Shown here: in pieces, positions 40,030 to 50,430 of the stretch
Position numbering within the stretch: position 1 is the stretch's first letter
Layout of the letters: each line of letters starts with the position of its first letter
Assembly (NCBI RefSeq): GCF_026712205.1
Contig: NZ_JAPPUW010000014.1
Span: 62,001-126,000 of the forward strand
Source: Pelomonas aquatica
GTDB taxonomy: Bacteria > Pseudomonadota > Gammaproteobacteria > Burkholderiales > Burkholderiaceae_C
Reading direction: 5' to 3'
DNA length: 64,000 bases
Position numbers and translations under genes: made by a program
The notes under the pieces: model-generated
Told to the model about the DNA's origin: nothing
The model's input: only the letters and a program-made list of their open reading frames with translations
The model's database searches: none

Positions 40030-41010
40030 CTAGACCGCGCAGCCGGCCTCGGGCCGAGCGCCGGCCGCGCGATAGCGCACCGCCGTCATCTCGGCCAGGA
40101 TGCTGAGCGCGATCTCCGGCGGCGTGCGCGCGCCGATGTCCAGGCCCACGGGGCCGTGCAGGCGGTCGAGCTGTTCGGCCGTCAGCCCGAAATGCTCGGC
40201 CAGCCGCGCGCGCCGCTTGGCCTGGTTCACGCGCGAGCCGATGGCGCCGACGTAGAAGGCCGCGCCGCGCAGGGCCTCCATCAGCGCGAGGTCGTCCAGC
40301 TTGGGGTCGTGGGTGAGTGCCACGATGGCGGTCGCGCCGTCGGGCTTGAAGGCGGTGACGACGTCGTCCGGCATGTCGCGCGTCAGCGTGACGCCGGCGA
40401 TCACGAAGCCGTCGGCGTACTCGGCACGCGGGTCGCAGACCGTCACGCCATAGCCCAGGGCCAGGGCCATCTGCGCGAGGTAGTCGGTCATCTGGCCGGC
40501 GCCGATGACCAGCAGCCGCCATTGCGGGCCATGGTGGCTGACGAGTCGGGTGGCGGTCAGCACCAGTGCGTCGGCGCCCGGCTCGGCGTCGGCCAGCGTG
40601 GCGGCGCCGCTGGCGAGATCCAGCATGCGCCGCACGCGCTCGCCGTGCTCCAGCCGCGCGAGCAGCTCGTCGACGGCCGACTGCGGCCCCAGCGGCTCCA
40701 GCATCAGCTCCAGCGTGCCGCCGCAGGGCAGGCCGAAGCGGCGCGCCTCCTCGGCGCCGACGCCATAGCGCAGCGGCGTGGGCCTGTCCAGCTTCAGGCT
40801 GCCGGCGCGCAGCTGGGCGACGAGGTCGTCCTCGATGCAGCCGCCGGACACCGAGCCGGCGATCAGCCCGTCGTCCCGCACGGCCACCAGCGAGCCCACC
40901 GGCCGTGGCGCCGAACCCCAGGTGCGGGTGATGGTGCCCAGCACGACGCCGCGCGCCTCGGCCCGCCAGCCGGCGGCCGTGCGCAGCACGCCGAGATCGA
41001 GGTTGTCCAT
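40030..41010 (-). CDS. XdhC/CoxI family molybdenum cofactor maturation protein
   Basis: This 326-residue protein probably binds molybdopterin cytosine dinucleotide, promotes its sulfuration and inserts it into a hydroxylase. The N-terminal XdhC domain contains ITRTWGSAPRPVGSLVAV followed by GSVSGGCIEDDLVAQL. The C-terminal part is a Rossmann fold (LLVIGAGQMTDYLAQMALAL, then VCDPRAEYADGF) ending in FYVGAIGSRVNQAKRRARL. It is transcribed divergently from the CO-dehydrogenase-like subunits, with 99 bases between starts, and most likely serves that enzyme; it might also serve the Ior-type enzyme at 22097-24885. The start at 41010 is preferred over an in-frame upstream codon at 41055, which lies in the shared control region. 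Confidence 0.9.
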   Translation of the reverse strand: MDNLDLGVLRTAAGWRAEARGVVLGTITRTWGSAPRPVGSLVAVRDDGLIAGSVSGGCIEDDLVAQLRAGSLKLDRPTPLRYGVGAEEARRFGLPCGGTLELMLEPLGPQSAVDELLARLEHGERVRRMLDLASGAATLADAEPGADALVLTATRLVSHHGPQWRLLVIGAGQMTDYLAQMALALGYGVTVCDPRAEYADGFVIAGVTLTRDMPDDVVTAFKPDGATAIVALTHDPKLDDLALMEALRGAAFYVGAIGSRVNQAKRRARLAEHFGLTAEQLDRLHGPVGLDIGARTPPEIALSILAEMTAVRYRAAGARPEAGCAV

Positions 41011-41109
41011 GGCTTGCTTATCCCCAGCATGTATTTCCACTAGGGTAATCGGCAATCACAAGCCTTGCCGGCCGGGCCAGCATCGTCCCCACAACCACGG
41101 AGACCAGCG

Positions 41110-41580
41110 ATGAAGATCCAGCTCACGGTCAATGGCCGTGCCGTCAGCCGCGACGTGACTCCCGACCGGCTGCTGGTGCAGCTGCTGCGCGAAGACCTGG
41201 CCCTGACCGGCACCCATGTCGGCTGCGACACCGCGCAGTGCGGCGCCTGCACCGTCCACCTCGACGGCCGCGCCGTGAAGGCCTGCAATCTGCTGGCCGT
41301 GCAGGCCGACGGCACCGGCATCACCACCATCGAGGGCCTGGCCGCCGCCGGCGGCGCGCTGCACCCCATGCAGGCCGCCTTCAAGGACTGCCACGGCCTG
41401 CAATGCGGCTTCTGCACGCCGGGCATGGTCATGAGCGCCGTGGACCTGGTGCAGCACCACGACTGCGGCAGCGAGGCCGCCATCCGCGAGGGGCTGGAGG
41501 GCAACCTCTGCCGCTGCACCGGCTACCAGAACATCGTGCGGGCCGTGCAGGCCGGCGCACAGGCGATGAAGGAGGCCTGA
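41110..41580 (+). CDS. (2Fe-2S) small subunit of a CO-dehydrogenase-like hydroxylase (CoxS type)
   Basis: This is a 156-residue iron-sulfur subunit. The first [2Fe-2S] cluster is held by cysteines in [16 protein letters not shown] and a later KAC; the second by CGFCTPGM and CRCTGYQNI. These are typical of CoxS and related small subunits that shuttle electrons from the molybdenum centre to FAD. It is the first gene of an S-L-M operon, with a ribosome site (GGAGACC at about 41099) and the large subunit starting two bases after its stop. It differs from the iron-sulfur protein at 22097, which has the CRCG pattern. The start at 41110 is certain on family grounds. Confidence 0.92.
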   Translation: MKIQLTVNGRAVSRDVTPDRLLVQLLREDLALTGTHVGCDTAQCGACTVHLDGRAVKACNLLAVQADGTGITTIEGLAAAGGALHPMQAAFKDCHGLQCGFCTPGMVMSAVDLVQHHDCGSEAAIREGLEGNLCRCTGYQNIVRAVQAGAQAMKEA

Positions 41581-41582
41581 GC

Positions 41583-43940
<2,358 letters not shown>

Positions 43941-43950
43941 GGAGATGACG

Positions 43951-44721
43951 ATGAACTACCAAGCCGCATCCTCCGTCGCCGCGGCCCGCCTGGGCGCCGA
44001 CGACAAATTCCTGGCCGGCGGCCAGTCGCTGCTCGGCGCGATCAAGCTGGGCCTGGCCGCACCGGCCGGCCTCGTCGACGTGCGCCGCCTGCCCGAGCTG
44101 CAGGGCATCACGGTGGGTGGTGGCGCCGTCCGCATCGGCGCCGCGACGACGCATGCCACGGTGGCCGCATCGGCCGACGTGGGCCGGGCCATCCCGGCCC
44201 TGGCCGACCTCGCCGGCCGCATCGGCGACCGCCAGGTGCGCAATGCCGGCACGCTGGGCGGCAGCCTCGCCAACAACGACCCGGCCGCCTGCTACCCGGC
44301 CGCGGTGCTGGCCTTGAGCGCCACCGTCCACACGAATCGCCGCGACCTCGCGGCCGACGACTTCTTCCAGGGCCTGTTCACGACCGCGCTGGAAGACGGC
44401 GAGCTGATCACCGCGGTCAGCTTCCCCTGCCCGAAGGCGGCCGGCTGGCAGAAGTTCAAGCAGCCGGCCTCGCGCTTCTCGCTGGTGGGCGTGTTCGTCG
44501 CCCGCTTCGACGCCGGCGTGCGCGTGGCCGTCACCGGCGCCGGGCCGGGCGTGTTTCGCTGCCGCGAACTGGAGACGGCGCTGGCCCGCGACTGGAGCCC
44601 GGCCGCCGCGCGCGCCGTCAAGGTCGATGCCGCCGGGCTGAACCACGACCTGCACGGCACGGCCGACTACCGCGCCGCGCTGATTCCCGAGCTGGCGGCG
44701 AGGGCAGTGGCGGCGGCCTGA
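43951..44721 (+). CDS. FAD-binding medium subunit of a CO-dehydrogenase-like hydroxylase (CoxM type)
   Basis: This 256-residue flavoprotein accepts electrons from the iron-sulfur subunit. The FAD-binding motifs are FLAGGQSLLGAIKLGL and RNAGTLGGSLANNDPAACYP (the AGGQSL and TLGGSLA hallmarks). The C-terminal ~90 residues form the CO-dehydrogenase flavoprotein C domain (FSLVGVFVARFDAGVRVAV). Two ATGs six bases apart (43945 and 43951) are possible; 43951 is better spaced from GAGG at 43939-43942. It completes the S-L-M set, an order different from the M-S-L order of well-known form I cox operons. The electron acceptor is unknown. Confidence 0.92.
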   Translation: MNYQAASSVAAARLGADDKFLAGGQSLLGAIKLGLAAPAGLVDVRRLPELQGITVGGGAVRIGAATTHATVAASADVGRAIPALADLAGRIGDRQVRNAGTLGGSLANNDPAACYPAAVLALSATVHTNRRDLAADDFFQGLFTTALEDGELITAVSFPCPKAAGWQKFKQPASRFSLVGVFVARFDAGVRVAVTGAGPGVFRCRELETALARDWSPAAARAVKVDAAGLNHDLHGTADYRAALIPELAARAVAAA

Positions 44722-44760
44722 GGTCCGCAACGGATAGAACGGGAGTATTTCGGGCCGAGC

Positions 44761-44822
44761 GCCGGGCCGCTCCCAAGCCGGCCCGCCTGAGGCTGTTTGC
44801 GGCTCAATGCCGCAAACAGCCT
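44761..44822. repeat. Repeat fragment and 14-base-pair stem-loop after the hydroxylase operon
   Basis: The region opens with GCCGGGCCGCTCCCAAGC, close to the spacer at 18636. It then holds a perfect 14-base inverted repeat (44790-44803 with 44809-44822, five-base loop TCAAT). It sits between convergent genes and may end both transcripts. The short palindrome TCCCCGCGGGG follows at 44825. Confidence 0.5.
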
Positions 44823-44857
44823 TGTCCCCGCGGGGGACCGACCAGGCTCGCCCGCGT

Positions 44858-45142
44858 TCAGCGTGGCGAGATTGGGCGAGGGGCAGTTTCATCGCCTTCC
44901 GGCGTCATCAGGCCGATCAGCTCCTTGGCGAAGGCGAGCGCCTCCTCCGGCAGCTCGAAGTGCATCTCGTTGTTCAGCTCGACGACGTCGCCGTCCGGCC
45001 CCTTGTGCACGACGGACCAGCCGCCCGCGCCGCCGTCGATGGCGAGCACGCCGAACTGGCCCGGCAGCAGATCCCGGGCGCTGCCGCCGGTGATGACGAT
45101 GTCGCGGCCGAGGTGGGAGTGGTAGCGTTTCATCGACTTCAT
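44858..45142 (-). CDS. Small hypothetical protein, 94 residues
   Basis: I do not recognise this protein. Residues ~5-45 look beta-rich (YHSHLGRDIVITGGSARDLL, then GQFGVLAIDGGAGGWSVVH), and a helix follows (PEEALAFAKELIGLM). There is no signal peptide or membrane segment. Starts are possible at 45142 and 45133; 45142 is used here. It is divergent from the DUF427 gene, whose start is only 17 bases away, so the two would have to share or overlap their promoters, an arrangement that makes the start uncertain. Coding is supported by sensible amino acid composition and the absence of a better frame. Confidence 0.6.
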   Translation of the reverse strand: MKSMKRYHSHLGRDIVITGGSARDLLPGQFGVLAIDGGAGGWSVVHKGPDGDVVELNNEMHFELPEEALAFAKELIGLMTPEGDETAPRPISPR

Positions 45143-45159
45143 TTTCAAGGAGACCCGCC

Positions 45160-45441
45160 ATGAAGGCAGTCTGGAACGGCGTGACCCTGGCCGAGAGCAG
45201 CGACACCGTCGTCGTCGAAGGCAACCACTATTTCCCGGCCGAGGCGCTGAACAAGCAGTACACGACGTTCAGCAACCACGTCAGCCGCTGCCCCTGGAAG
45301 GGCGAGGCCAAATACCTGAGCCTGCTGATCAACGGCGAGATGAACCCGGACGCGGTCTGGTACTACCCCGACCCGCTGCCCGCGGCGGCCGAGATCAAGG
45401 GCCGCTACGCGTTCTGGAAGGGCGTCAAGGTCACGGAGTGA
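45160..45441 (+). CDS. DUF427 domain protein
   Basis: This 93-residue protein consists of one DUF427 domain: MKAVWNGVTLAESSDTVVVE, YFPAEALN, then CPWKGEAKYLSL and the late phrase VWYYPDPLPAAAEIKGRYAFW. The domain is a small beta-rich fold, widespread and of unknown biochemical role. A good ribosome site (AAGGAGA at about 45147) precedes the ATG. The gene converges with mltA, whose stop codon lies inside its last eleven bases, and is divergent from the small gene at 44858-45142. No pathway can be inferred from the neighbours. Confidence 0.9.
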   Translation: MKAVWNGVTLAESSDTVVVEGNHYFPAEALNKQYTTFSNHVSRCPWKGEAKYLSLLINGEMNPDAVWYYPDPLPAAAEIKGRYAFWKGVKVTE

Positions 45442-46525
45442 GCCCCTGCGGCAGCAGCGCCCACAGCCGCAGCGGCTGCTTGGTGCGGCCGGCGCGCAGC
45501 GCGGCATCGTCGCCCCAGCCCCAGAACAGGTCGGCGCGCACGGCGCCCTGGATGGCGCCGCCGGTGTCCTGGGCCAGCACGAGGCGGCGCAGCGGCGCGG
45601 CGGCGGCGCCCGGCGACCAGGGCTCGGTGCTGTCCAGCCACAGCGGCGTGCCCAGGCCGATGACGGCCCTGTCCACCGCGACGGAGCGGCCCGGCACCAG
45701 CGGCAGGCCCTGGGCACCGCGCGGGCCTTGCGACGCGTCCGCCAGCGCCTCCTCGCGGAAGTAGACGACGCGCGGGTTCACGGCCAGCGCGTCGCGCACC
45801 CGGCCCGGGTTGCGGCGCGCCCAGTCGCGCAGGCTGGGCGGCGTCGCATCGCCGACCTCGCCGCGCTCCAGCAGCGCGCGCACGACCGACTGGAAGGGCT
45901 GGTCGTTGTGGCCGGCAAAGGCGACGCGGCTGACGCGTTCGGCGCCGCCGTTCGCGTCGCGCATGACGAGGCGGCCCGAGCCCTGCACCTGCAGCTGCAG
46001 CAGCGCGAAGGGGTCGTCGAGATAGGCCAGCGCGGCGAAGCGCGGGTCGGCGTCGCTGTCGCGGCGCGGCAGGCGGCGCAGCGCGGGGTCTGCGGGCAGC
46101 GCGAGCAGCGGCCACTGGAAGACGCCCTGGCGCACGCGGCTGGCGACCAGCTGGGGCTCGAAATAGCCGGTCAGCAGGCCGGTCGCCTCGCCACCGTCGG
46201 CGGCCAGCCGCCAGGGGCGCAGATGCTTCATCAGGAAGAGCGTGGCCTCGGTCGCGTCGGCCGGCGCCTGCTGTGCGGCGCGGGCGCAGAACTCGGCCCA
46301 GCCGGGCGCGGGGCGCTGGCAGTTGGCCAGCAGGGCCGGCCAGGCGGCGAGCAGGTCGTCGCTGCTGCCCCAGCCGGGCAGGTCCCGCCAGTCGACGGCG
46401 GCCCAGCGCGCCGCGCTCGCCCGCGGCATGGGCGCCGCCGCGGGCGGTGCCTGCAGCGGCGGCGACGAACAGGCCGCCAGGCTTCCTAGAATCGCGGCCA
46501 GTCCCCCACGCGCCCACCACCCCAT
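45431..46525 (-). CDS. mltA: Membrane-bound lytic murein transglycosylase A
   Basis: This 364-residue outer membrane lipoprotein cleaves peptidoglycan glycan strands to 1,6-anhydro-muropeptides. The signal peptide with lipobox (GSLAAC, Cys19) implies lipid attachment. The MltA domain includes GLLTGYFEPQLVASR and LLQLQVQGSGRLVM, and the C-terminal 3D domain carries the catalytic aspartate in LVLAQDTGGAIQGAVRADLF. The start at 46525 gives the normal lipoprotein leader; the frame is open upstream. Remarkably, this ATG overlaps the ATG of the opposite-strand small protein (CATG at 46523-46526), and that gene's likely -10 box lies within the mltA leader codons. Confidence 0.93.
   Translation of the reverse strand: MGWWARGGLAAILGSLAACSSPPLQAPPAAAPMPRASAARWAAVDWRDLPGWGSSDDLLAAWPALLANCQRPAPGWAEFCARAAQQAPADATEATLFLMKHLRPWRLAADGGEATGLLTGYFEPQLVASRVRQGVFQWPLLALPADPALRRLPRRDSDADPRFAALAYLDDPFALLQLQVQGSGRLVMRDANGGAERVSRVAFAGHNDQPFQSVVRALLERGEVGDATPPSLRDWARRNPGRVRDALAVNPRVVYFREEALADASQGPRGAQGLPLVPGRSVAVDRAVIGLGTPLWLDSTEPWSPGAAAAPLRRLVLAQDTGGAIQGAVRADLFWGWGDDAALRAGRTKQPLRLWALLPQGLTP
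46487..46492 (+). promoter_or_regulatory. Likely -10 box of the 35-residue membrane protein gene
   Basis: TAGAAT ends 31 bases before the small protein's ATG at 46524 and lies inside the 5' coding region of mltA on the other strand. Confidence 0.45.
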
Positions 46526-46631
46526 GCTGCTCCTCGCCCTCGAAGCCCTCGGCGCGCTGCTGATCTTCGTGTTCATCGTCTGGTGGACCATGTTCTCCGG
46601 CCGCGACAAGGGCGAGCGCCGCGAGGACTAG
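46524..46631 (+). CDS. Small single-span membrane protein, 35 residues
   Basis: A 36-codon frame encodes a strongly hydrophobic segment of about 20 residues (LLALEALGALLIFVFIVW) followed by a charged tail SGRDKGERRED. This is the layout of a one-pass inner membrane microprotein with the tail in the cytoplasm. A TAGAAT promoter box lies upstream at normal leader distance. Its stop overlaps that of the convergent Gcr-family gene by three bases, and its start overlaps the mltA start on the other strand, so the frame exactly fills the gap between the two genes. I know no function. The exact fit and membrane pattern favour a real gene. Confidence 0.6.
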   Translation: MLLLALEALGALLIFVFIVWWTMFSGRDKGERRED

Positions 46632-48592
46632 CGCGGCGGAATCAGGAAACTCAGCGGCTCGCGCCACAGCCGCGCCCGGATCGCCGCATTGACGCGCCGC
46701 CGGTCGGCCAGGCGGATGCCGCGCGAGCGCAGCGCCACCTTGAAGGCGCAGAAGAAGCTGACGCCGACGTTGAGCACGCCGATGCCGGCGATGCAGATCA
46801 CGCAGGACCAGAACGCCCAGGTCGTCATCACGCCGAAACCCAGCGCGCCGACGGCCGCGGCAAGCTGGCCGGTGCCCAGCGTGACGTGGCGCACCTCCAG
46901 GGCCAGGCCGAAGAAGCCGGTCAGCGCCGGCACCAGGCCCAGCATCAGGCCCAGGCTGGTGTTGGCCGCCAGGCCCGAGATATTGGCCCGCCACCAGCGC
47001 GACCAGCGCTGCGCGCGGGCGCGGCCGAGCGTGGCGACGATGCGCGGGTTCCAGGCGATGGCGCTGTCCAGGCGGTGGAAAACGAACCAGTTCTCCACCC
47101 AGCCGGCGATCAGGCTGGACGCGAACAGCAGCACGCCGGTGAAGGCCGCGAACAGCAGCGAGGGGCCGGCCAGGCTCAGCGACTGCAGCACATAGTGGGC
47201 CTCCCTCTCGCCCACCGGCGGCGCGCCGAAGGCGGCGCGGCAGATCAGCTGCACGGCCAGCACGACGGGCGCCGCCAGCGCGAGGTTGCCGACGATGCCG
47301 GCCACCTGCGAGCGCACGAGGTGGGCCACCTCGTCGACGAAGCCCTGCAGGTTGTCGTCACGCTCGATGTGCAGCAGCTTGTGGGCCATGGCCGGCGCCG
47401 TCATGGCCGGCTGCTTGGTGGCCACGGTCCAGTGCAGCAGGTGGATGAGGACGAAGCTGAGCGCGTAGTTCACGCCGGCCCAGAAGCCGCCCCAGAAGGC
47501 CGTGAAACCCAGCAGCGCGATGAAGAACTTGACGAAGGTGGTGCCGGCGATCACGGCGCCGCCGCCGGCCGCGCGCCCGAGCATGTCGCGGTATTCGTCG
47601 CGGTTGCGGGTGATGTAGTGCTCGCCGGTCTCGGCGCTGCGCTCGGCCAGCTTGCGCGCCAGCAGCGAGTAGTGGCTCGCGAACAGCGTGCGCAGGCTGC
47701 GCCGCTCGTGCACGACGCGCACCAGGCCGGCGACCAGGCGCAGCAGCTCGCGCTGCGGCTCGCGCGACACCAGGCAGGCCAGCAGCGCCTCGATGCGGTC
47801 CAGCCGCGCGGTGAGCTGCTCGACGGTGAACATCAGGTCCACCGACACGCCATGGGTCTCGAGGTGCTCGGGCACGGTCAGCGCGGCGGCACGGCAGCGG
47901 TCCAGCAGCGCGCGCAGGTATTGCAGCGGCGGCCCGGGCGCGTCGGCCGCGCCCGGCTGCAGCGCGCGCTCGACGGCCTCCCAGGCCGCCGGCAGCTGGT
48001 GGAAGGGCCGGTCCTGCAGCAGCGGCTCGTCCATGCGCACGCGCAGCATCCCGGACAGGCCGGCCGCATGCACGCTGCTGACGAGCACGGTGACCGCGGC
48101 ACGCGCCTCGACGCGCCAGCCGTCGTCCGGCGTGGCGGCGAACAGCAGGCTCAGCCGGCCGAGCAGCTCGTCGTCGATGGCGGCGATCCAGTCCTCGTCG
48201 GCACGGTCGCCGAACAGCAGCTCGAACAGCGCCGCGAGGTCGCGCGTGTCGGTGGTGGCCGGCAGCAGGCGGCGGCGCAGCCGGCCCAGGAACTCATGCC
48301 ACAGCGCCATGCGCGGCGCAAAGCCGACCTCGGCGAACAGGCTGACCGCGTCGACGTCGTTCCAGACGCCGGCGATGACGGCCGAGAAGCGGCGGGCGTG
48401 GTCGGGGTGGCGCTCCAGCACGTTGAGCAGATGCTTGAGGCGCACGACCGGCCGCAGCGTGCCCGACGGGATCTGCTCGCGCGGCGCGGCATGGCGCAGC
48501 CATTCCAGCAGCCGCACCAGCCACAGGTTGCGCTCGGCCAGCGCGGCCTGAGGATCGGCCGCGTTGAGCAGGGCGGTGAGGTCCCAGCTCAA
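46628..48592 (-). CDS. Gcr 'site-specific recombinase' family protein, probably a membrane protein
   Basis: This 654-residue protein belongs to a family often labelled site-specific recombinase (Gcr, first named in Neisseria), but no integrase or resolvase active-site motif is visible. The first ~350 residues are helical and soluble-looking (VVRLKHLLNVLERHPDHARR). The C-terminal half has several hydrophobic spans (FVKFFIALLGFTAFWGGFW; IVGNLALAAPVVLAVQLI; LLFAAFTGVLLFASSLIAG; FGVMTTWAFWSCVICIAGIG). The likely start is TTG at 48592, because TTGA overlaps the stop of apaG and no ATG or GTG in frame is closer to the conserved start. The apaG-gcr linkage may be conserved in related bacteria. Its true function is unknown. 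Confidence 0.8.
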   Translation of the reverse strand: MSWDLTALLNAADPQAALAERNLWLVRLLEWLRHAAPREQIPSGTLRPVVRLKHLLNVLERHPDHARRFSAVIAGVWNDVDAVSLFAEVGFAPRMALWHEFLGRLRRRLLPATTDTRDLAALFELLFGDRADEDWIAAIDDELLGRLSLLFAATPDDGWRVEARAAVTVLVSSVHAAGLSGMLRVRMDEPLLQDRPFHQLPAAWEAVERALQPGAADAPGPPLQYLRALLDRCRAAALTVPEHLETHGVSVDLMFTVEQLTARLDRIEALLACLVSREPQRELLRLVAGLVRVVHERRSLRTLFASHYSLLARKLAERSAETGEHYITRNRDEYRDMLGRAAGGGAVIAGTTFVKFFIALLGFTAFWGGFWAGVNYALSFVLIHLLHWTVATKQPAMTAPAMAHKLLHIERDDNLQGFVDEVAHLVRSQVAGIVGNLALAAPVVLAVQLICRAAFGAPPVGEREAHYVLQSLSLAGPSLLFAAFTGVLLFASSLIAGWVENWFVFHRLDSAIAWNPRIVATLGRARAQRWSRWWRANISGLAANTSLGLMLGLVPALTGFFGLALEVRHVTLGTGQLAAAVGALGFGVMTTWAFWSCVICIAGIGVLNVGVSFFCAFKVALRSRGIRLADRRRVNAAIRARLWREPLSFLIPPR

Positions 48593-48963
48593 TGCAGGGA
48601 GGCGCTGTCGGCGAGCAGGAACTCGTCGACCTCGGCATGAAAGACCTCGCAGCCTTCGGTCACGCACAGGAAGCGCCCGCGCATCGTGCCCTGGGGCGTG
48701 CCGATCTGGGCCCAGGAGCTGTACTGGAAGCTCTGGCCCGGCGCCAGCACCGGCTGGTGGCCGACGACCGCCAGCCCGTCGACGACCTGCACCTGGCCGC
48801 GCGCGTCGGTGATCTCCCAGTGCCGGCCGATGAGCTGGGCCAGCACGTCGCCGGTGTTCTCGATCGTGATCGTGTAGCTGTAGGCGTACAGGCCCTGCTC
48901 GAGATGAGTCTGCTCGGGCAGGGCCTGCACCGCGGCGCCGCAGCTGAAACGGGGGGTGGCCAT
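48589..48963 (-). CDS. apaG: ApaG domain protein
   Basis: This is a 124-residue single-domain protein with an immunoglobulin-like beta fold. Conserved phrases are [19 protein letters not shown], then [13 protein letters not shown] and the glycine-rich turn [19 protein letters not shown], with [10 protein letters not shown] near the end. ApaG has been linked to cobalt/magnesium tolerance and may bind a phosphorylated ligand; its exact activity is unsettled. The ATG at 48963 is six bases from a GATAAT box with no ribosome site, so a leaderless mRNA is likely. Its TGA overlaps the TTG start of the Gcr-family gene, giving translational coupling. Confidence 0.95.
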   Translation of the reverse strand: MATPRFSCGAAVQALPEQTHLEQGLYAYSYTITIENTGDVLAQLIGRHWEITDARGQVQVVDGLAVVGHQPVLAPGQSFQYSSWAQIGTPQGTMRGRFLCVTEGCEVFHAEVDEFLLADSASLH

Positions 48964-48969
48964 GGGAAG

Positions 48970-48975
48970 ATTATC
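48970..48975 (-). promoter_or_regulatory. -10-like box of apaG, probable leaderless start
   Basis: GATAAT on the minus strand ends six bases before the apaG ATG at 48963. Confidence 0.5.
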
Positions 48976-49110
48976 GGGCCCGAACGCTATGCTCGGGCGT
49001 ATCTCCGTCGAGATGCGCGATCCTAAGTGCTGCACTGTCTCTGCCCGCCGGGCGCACTGCTGGGCCCGGCGAAGAGCCGCAGCCGACATGGCCATCGCCG
49101 ACACCTCCCC

Positions 49111-49725
49111 ATGAAACCCCTCTACCTCCCTCCCGACGGCCGGCCGCGCTGCGCCTGGTGCGCCGCCGCGCCCGGCGACGAGACCTATCTGCGCTACCAC
49201 GACGAGGAATGGGGCAGCCCCGTGGCCGACGACTTCCGGCTGTTCGAGAAGCTCTGCCTGGAGGGCTTCCAGAGCGGCCTGTCGTGGCGGACCATCCTGA
49301 ACAAGCGCGAGGCCTTCCGCGCGGCCTTCGCAGGCTTCGACTACCACCGGGTGGCCCGCTTCGGCGCGGCCGACGTGGCGCGGCTGCTGGCCGATGCCGG
49401 CATCGTGCGCCATCGCGGCAAGATCGAAGCGGCCATCCACAACGCCGGGCGCTGCGTGGAGCTGGTCGCCGCCGAGGGCTCGCTCGCCGCCTATCTGTGG
49501 CGCTTCGAGCCGCCGAAGAACTCGGTGGCGCACAACCTGGCGCAGTCGGCACCCTCCGAGGCGCTGTCCAAGGACTTGAAGAAGCGCGGCTGGAAGTTCG
49601 TCGGCCCGACGACGATGCATGCGCTGATGCAGGCCATGGGCCTCATCAACGACCACCAGCCCGGCTGCCATCACTGGGCCGAGGCGCAGAAGGCGCGCGA
49701 CCGGTTCAAGAGGCCCGGAATCTAG
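49111..49725 (+). CDS. tag: DNA-3-methyladenine glycosylase I
   Basis: This 204-residue base-excision repair enzyme removes 3-methyladenine from alkylated DNA. A structural zinc is likely held by Cys17 (RCAWC), His30 (LRYHDEEWG), His182 and Cys186 ([10 protein letters not shown]), the same spacing as the four ligands known in Escherichia coli Tag. Other family phrases are [16 protein letters not shown] and [15 protein letters not shown]. The start at 49111 gives the family N-terminus; the longer frame upstream does not align. The last base of its stop codon is within the TAGAAT box that appears to drive rpe. Confidence 0.95.
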   Translation: MKPLYLPPDGRPRCAWCAAAPGDETYLRYHDEEWGSPVADDFRLFEKLCLEGFQSGLSWRTILNKREAFRAAFAGFDYHRVARFGAADVARLLADAGIVRHRGKIEAAIHNAGRCVELVAAEGSLAAYLWRFEPPKNSVAHNLAQSAPSEALSKDLKKRGWKFVGPTTMHALMQAMGLINDHQPGCHHWAEAQKARDRFKRPGI

Positions 49726-49728
49726 AAT
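49723..49728 (+). promoter_or_regulatory. -10-like box of rpe, probable leaderless start
   Basis: TAGAAT, which begins with the TAG stop codon of tag, ends eight bases before the rpe ATG. The sequence TAGAATTGCG recurs in front of psuK. Confidence 0.5.
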
Positions 49729-49736
49729 TGCGGGCT

Positions 49737-50426
49737 ATGTCTGCCCGCCAACACTTCATCGCCCCCAGCCTGCTGTCCGCCGATTTCGCCCGCCTGGGCG
49801 AGGAGGTGAGGAACGTGCTGGCCGCCGGCGCCGACTGGATCCACTTCGACGTGATGGACAACCATTACGTGCCCAACCTGACCTTCGGGCCGATGGTCTG
49901 CGAGGCGCTGCGCCAGCACGCGGTCAAGCCCGACGGCAGCCCGGCCGTCATCGACGTGCACCTGATGGTGCAGCCCGTCGACAGCCTGGCCCAGGCCTTC
50001 TGCCGCGCCGGCGCCGACATGGTGAGCTTCCACCCCGAGGCCAGCGCCCACGTCGACCGCACGCTGCAGCTCATCAAGGGCGAGGGCAAGCAGGCCGGCC
50101 TGGTCTTCAACCCGGCCACGCCGCTGGACGTGCTGGAGTGGGTCATCGACAAGGTCGACATGGTGCTGCTGATGAGCGTGAACCCCGGCTTCGGCGGCCA
50201 GAGCTTCATCCCGACGGCACTGCAGAAGCTGCAGAAGGCGCGCGAGATCATCGCCAGGAGCGGCCGCGACATCCGGCTGGAGATCGACGGCGGCGTCAAG
50301 GTCGACAACATCCGCGAGATCGCCGCGGCGGGTGCCGACACCTTCGTCGCCGGCTCGGCCATCTTCGGCAAGGCCGACTACAAATCGGTGATCGACGCGA
50401 TGCGCGCCGAACTCGCCAAGACCTGA
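49737..50426 (+). CDS. rpe: Ribulose-phosphate 3-epimerase
   Basis: This 229-residue TIM-barrel enzyme interconverts ribulose 5-phosphate and xylulose 5-phosphate in the pentose phosphate (and Calvin) pathway. Metal and catalytic residues lie in [33 protein letters not shown] and the second aspartate in [16 protein letters not shown]; the phosphate loop is [13 protein letters not shown]. The ATG lies eight bases after TAGAAT with only a weak ribosome site, suggesting a leaderless transcript starting inside the end of tag. The low-molecular-weight phosphatase gene follows after four bases. Identity is very secure. Confidence 0.97.
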   Translation: MSARQHFIAPSLLSADFARLGEEVRNVLAAGADWIHFDVMDNHYVPNLTFGPMVCEALRQHAVKPDGSPAVIDVHLMVQPVDSLAQAFCRAGADMVSFHPEASAHVDRTLQLIKGEGKQAGLVFNPATPLDVLEWVIDKVDMVLLMSVNPGFGGQSFIPTALQKLQKAREIIARSGRDIRLEIDGGVKVDNIREIAAAGADTFVAGSAIFGKADYKSVIDAMRAELAKT

Positions 50427-50430
50427 AGCC

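Noticed and set aside
46628-48592. Mobile-element recombinase
   Set aside because: Despite the family name there are no integrase or resolvase motifs, no flanking repeats and no cargo; it sits stably coupled to apaG.
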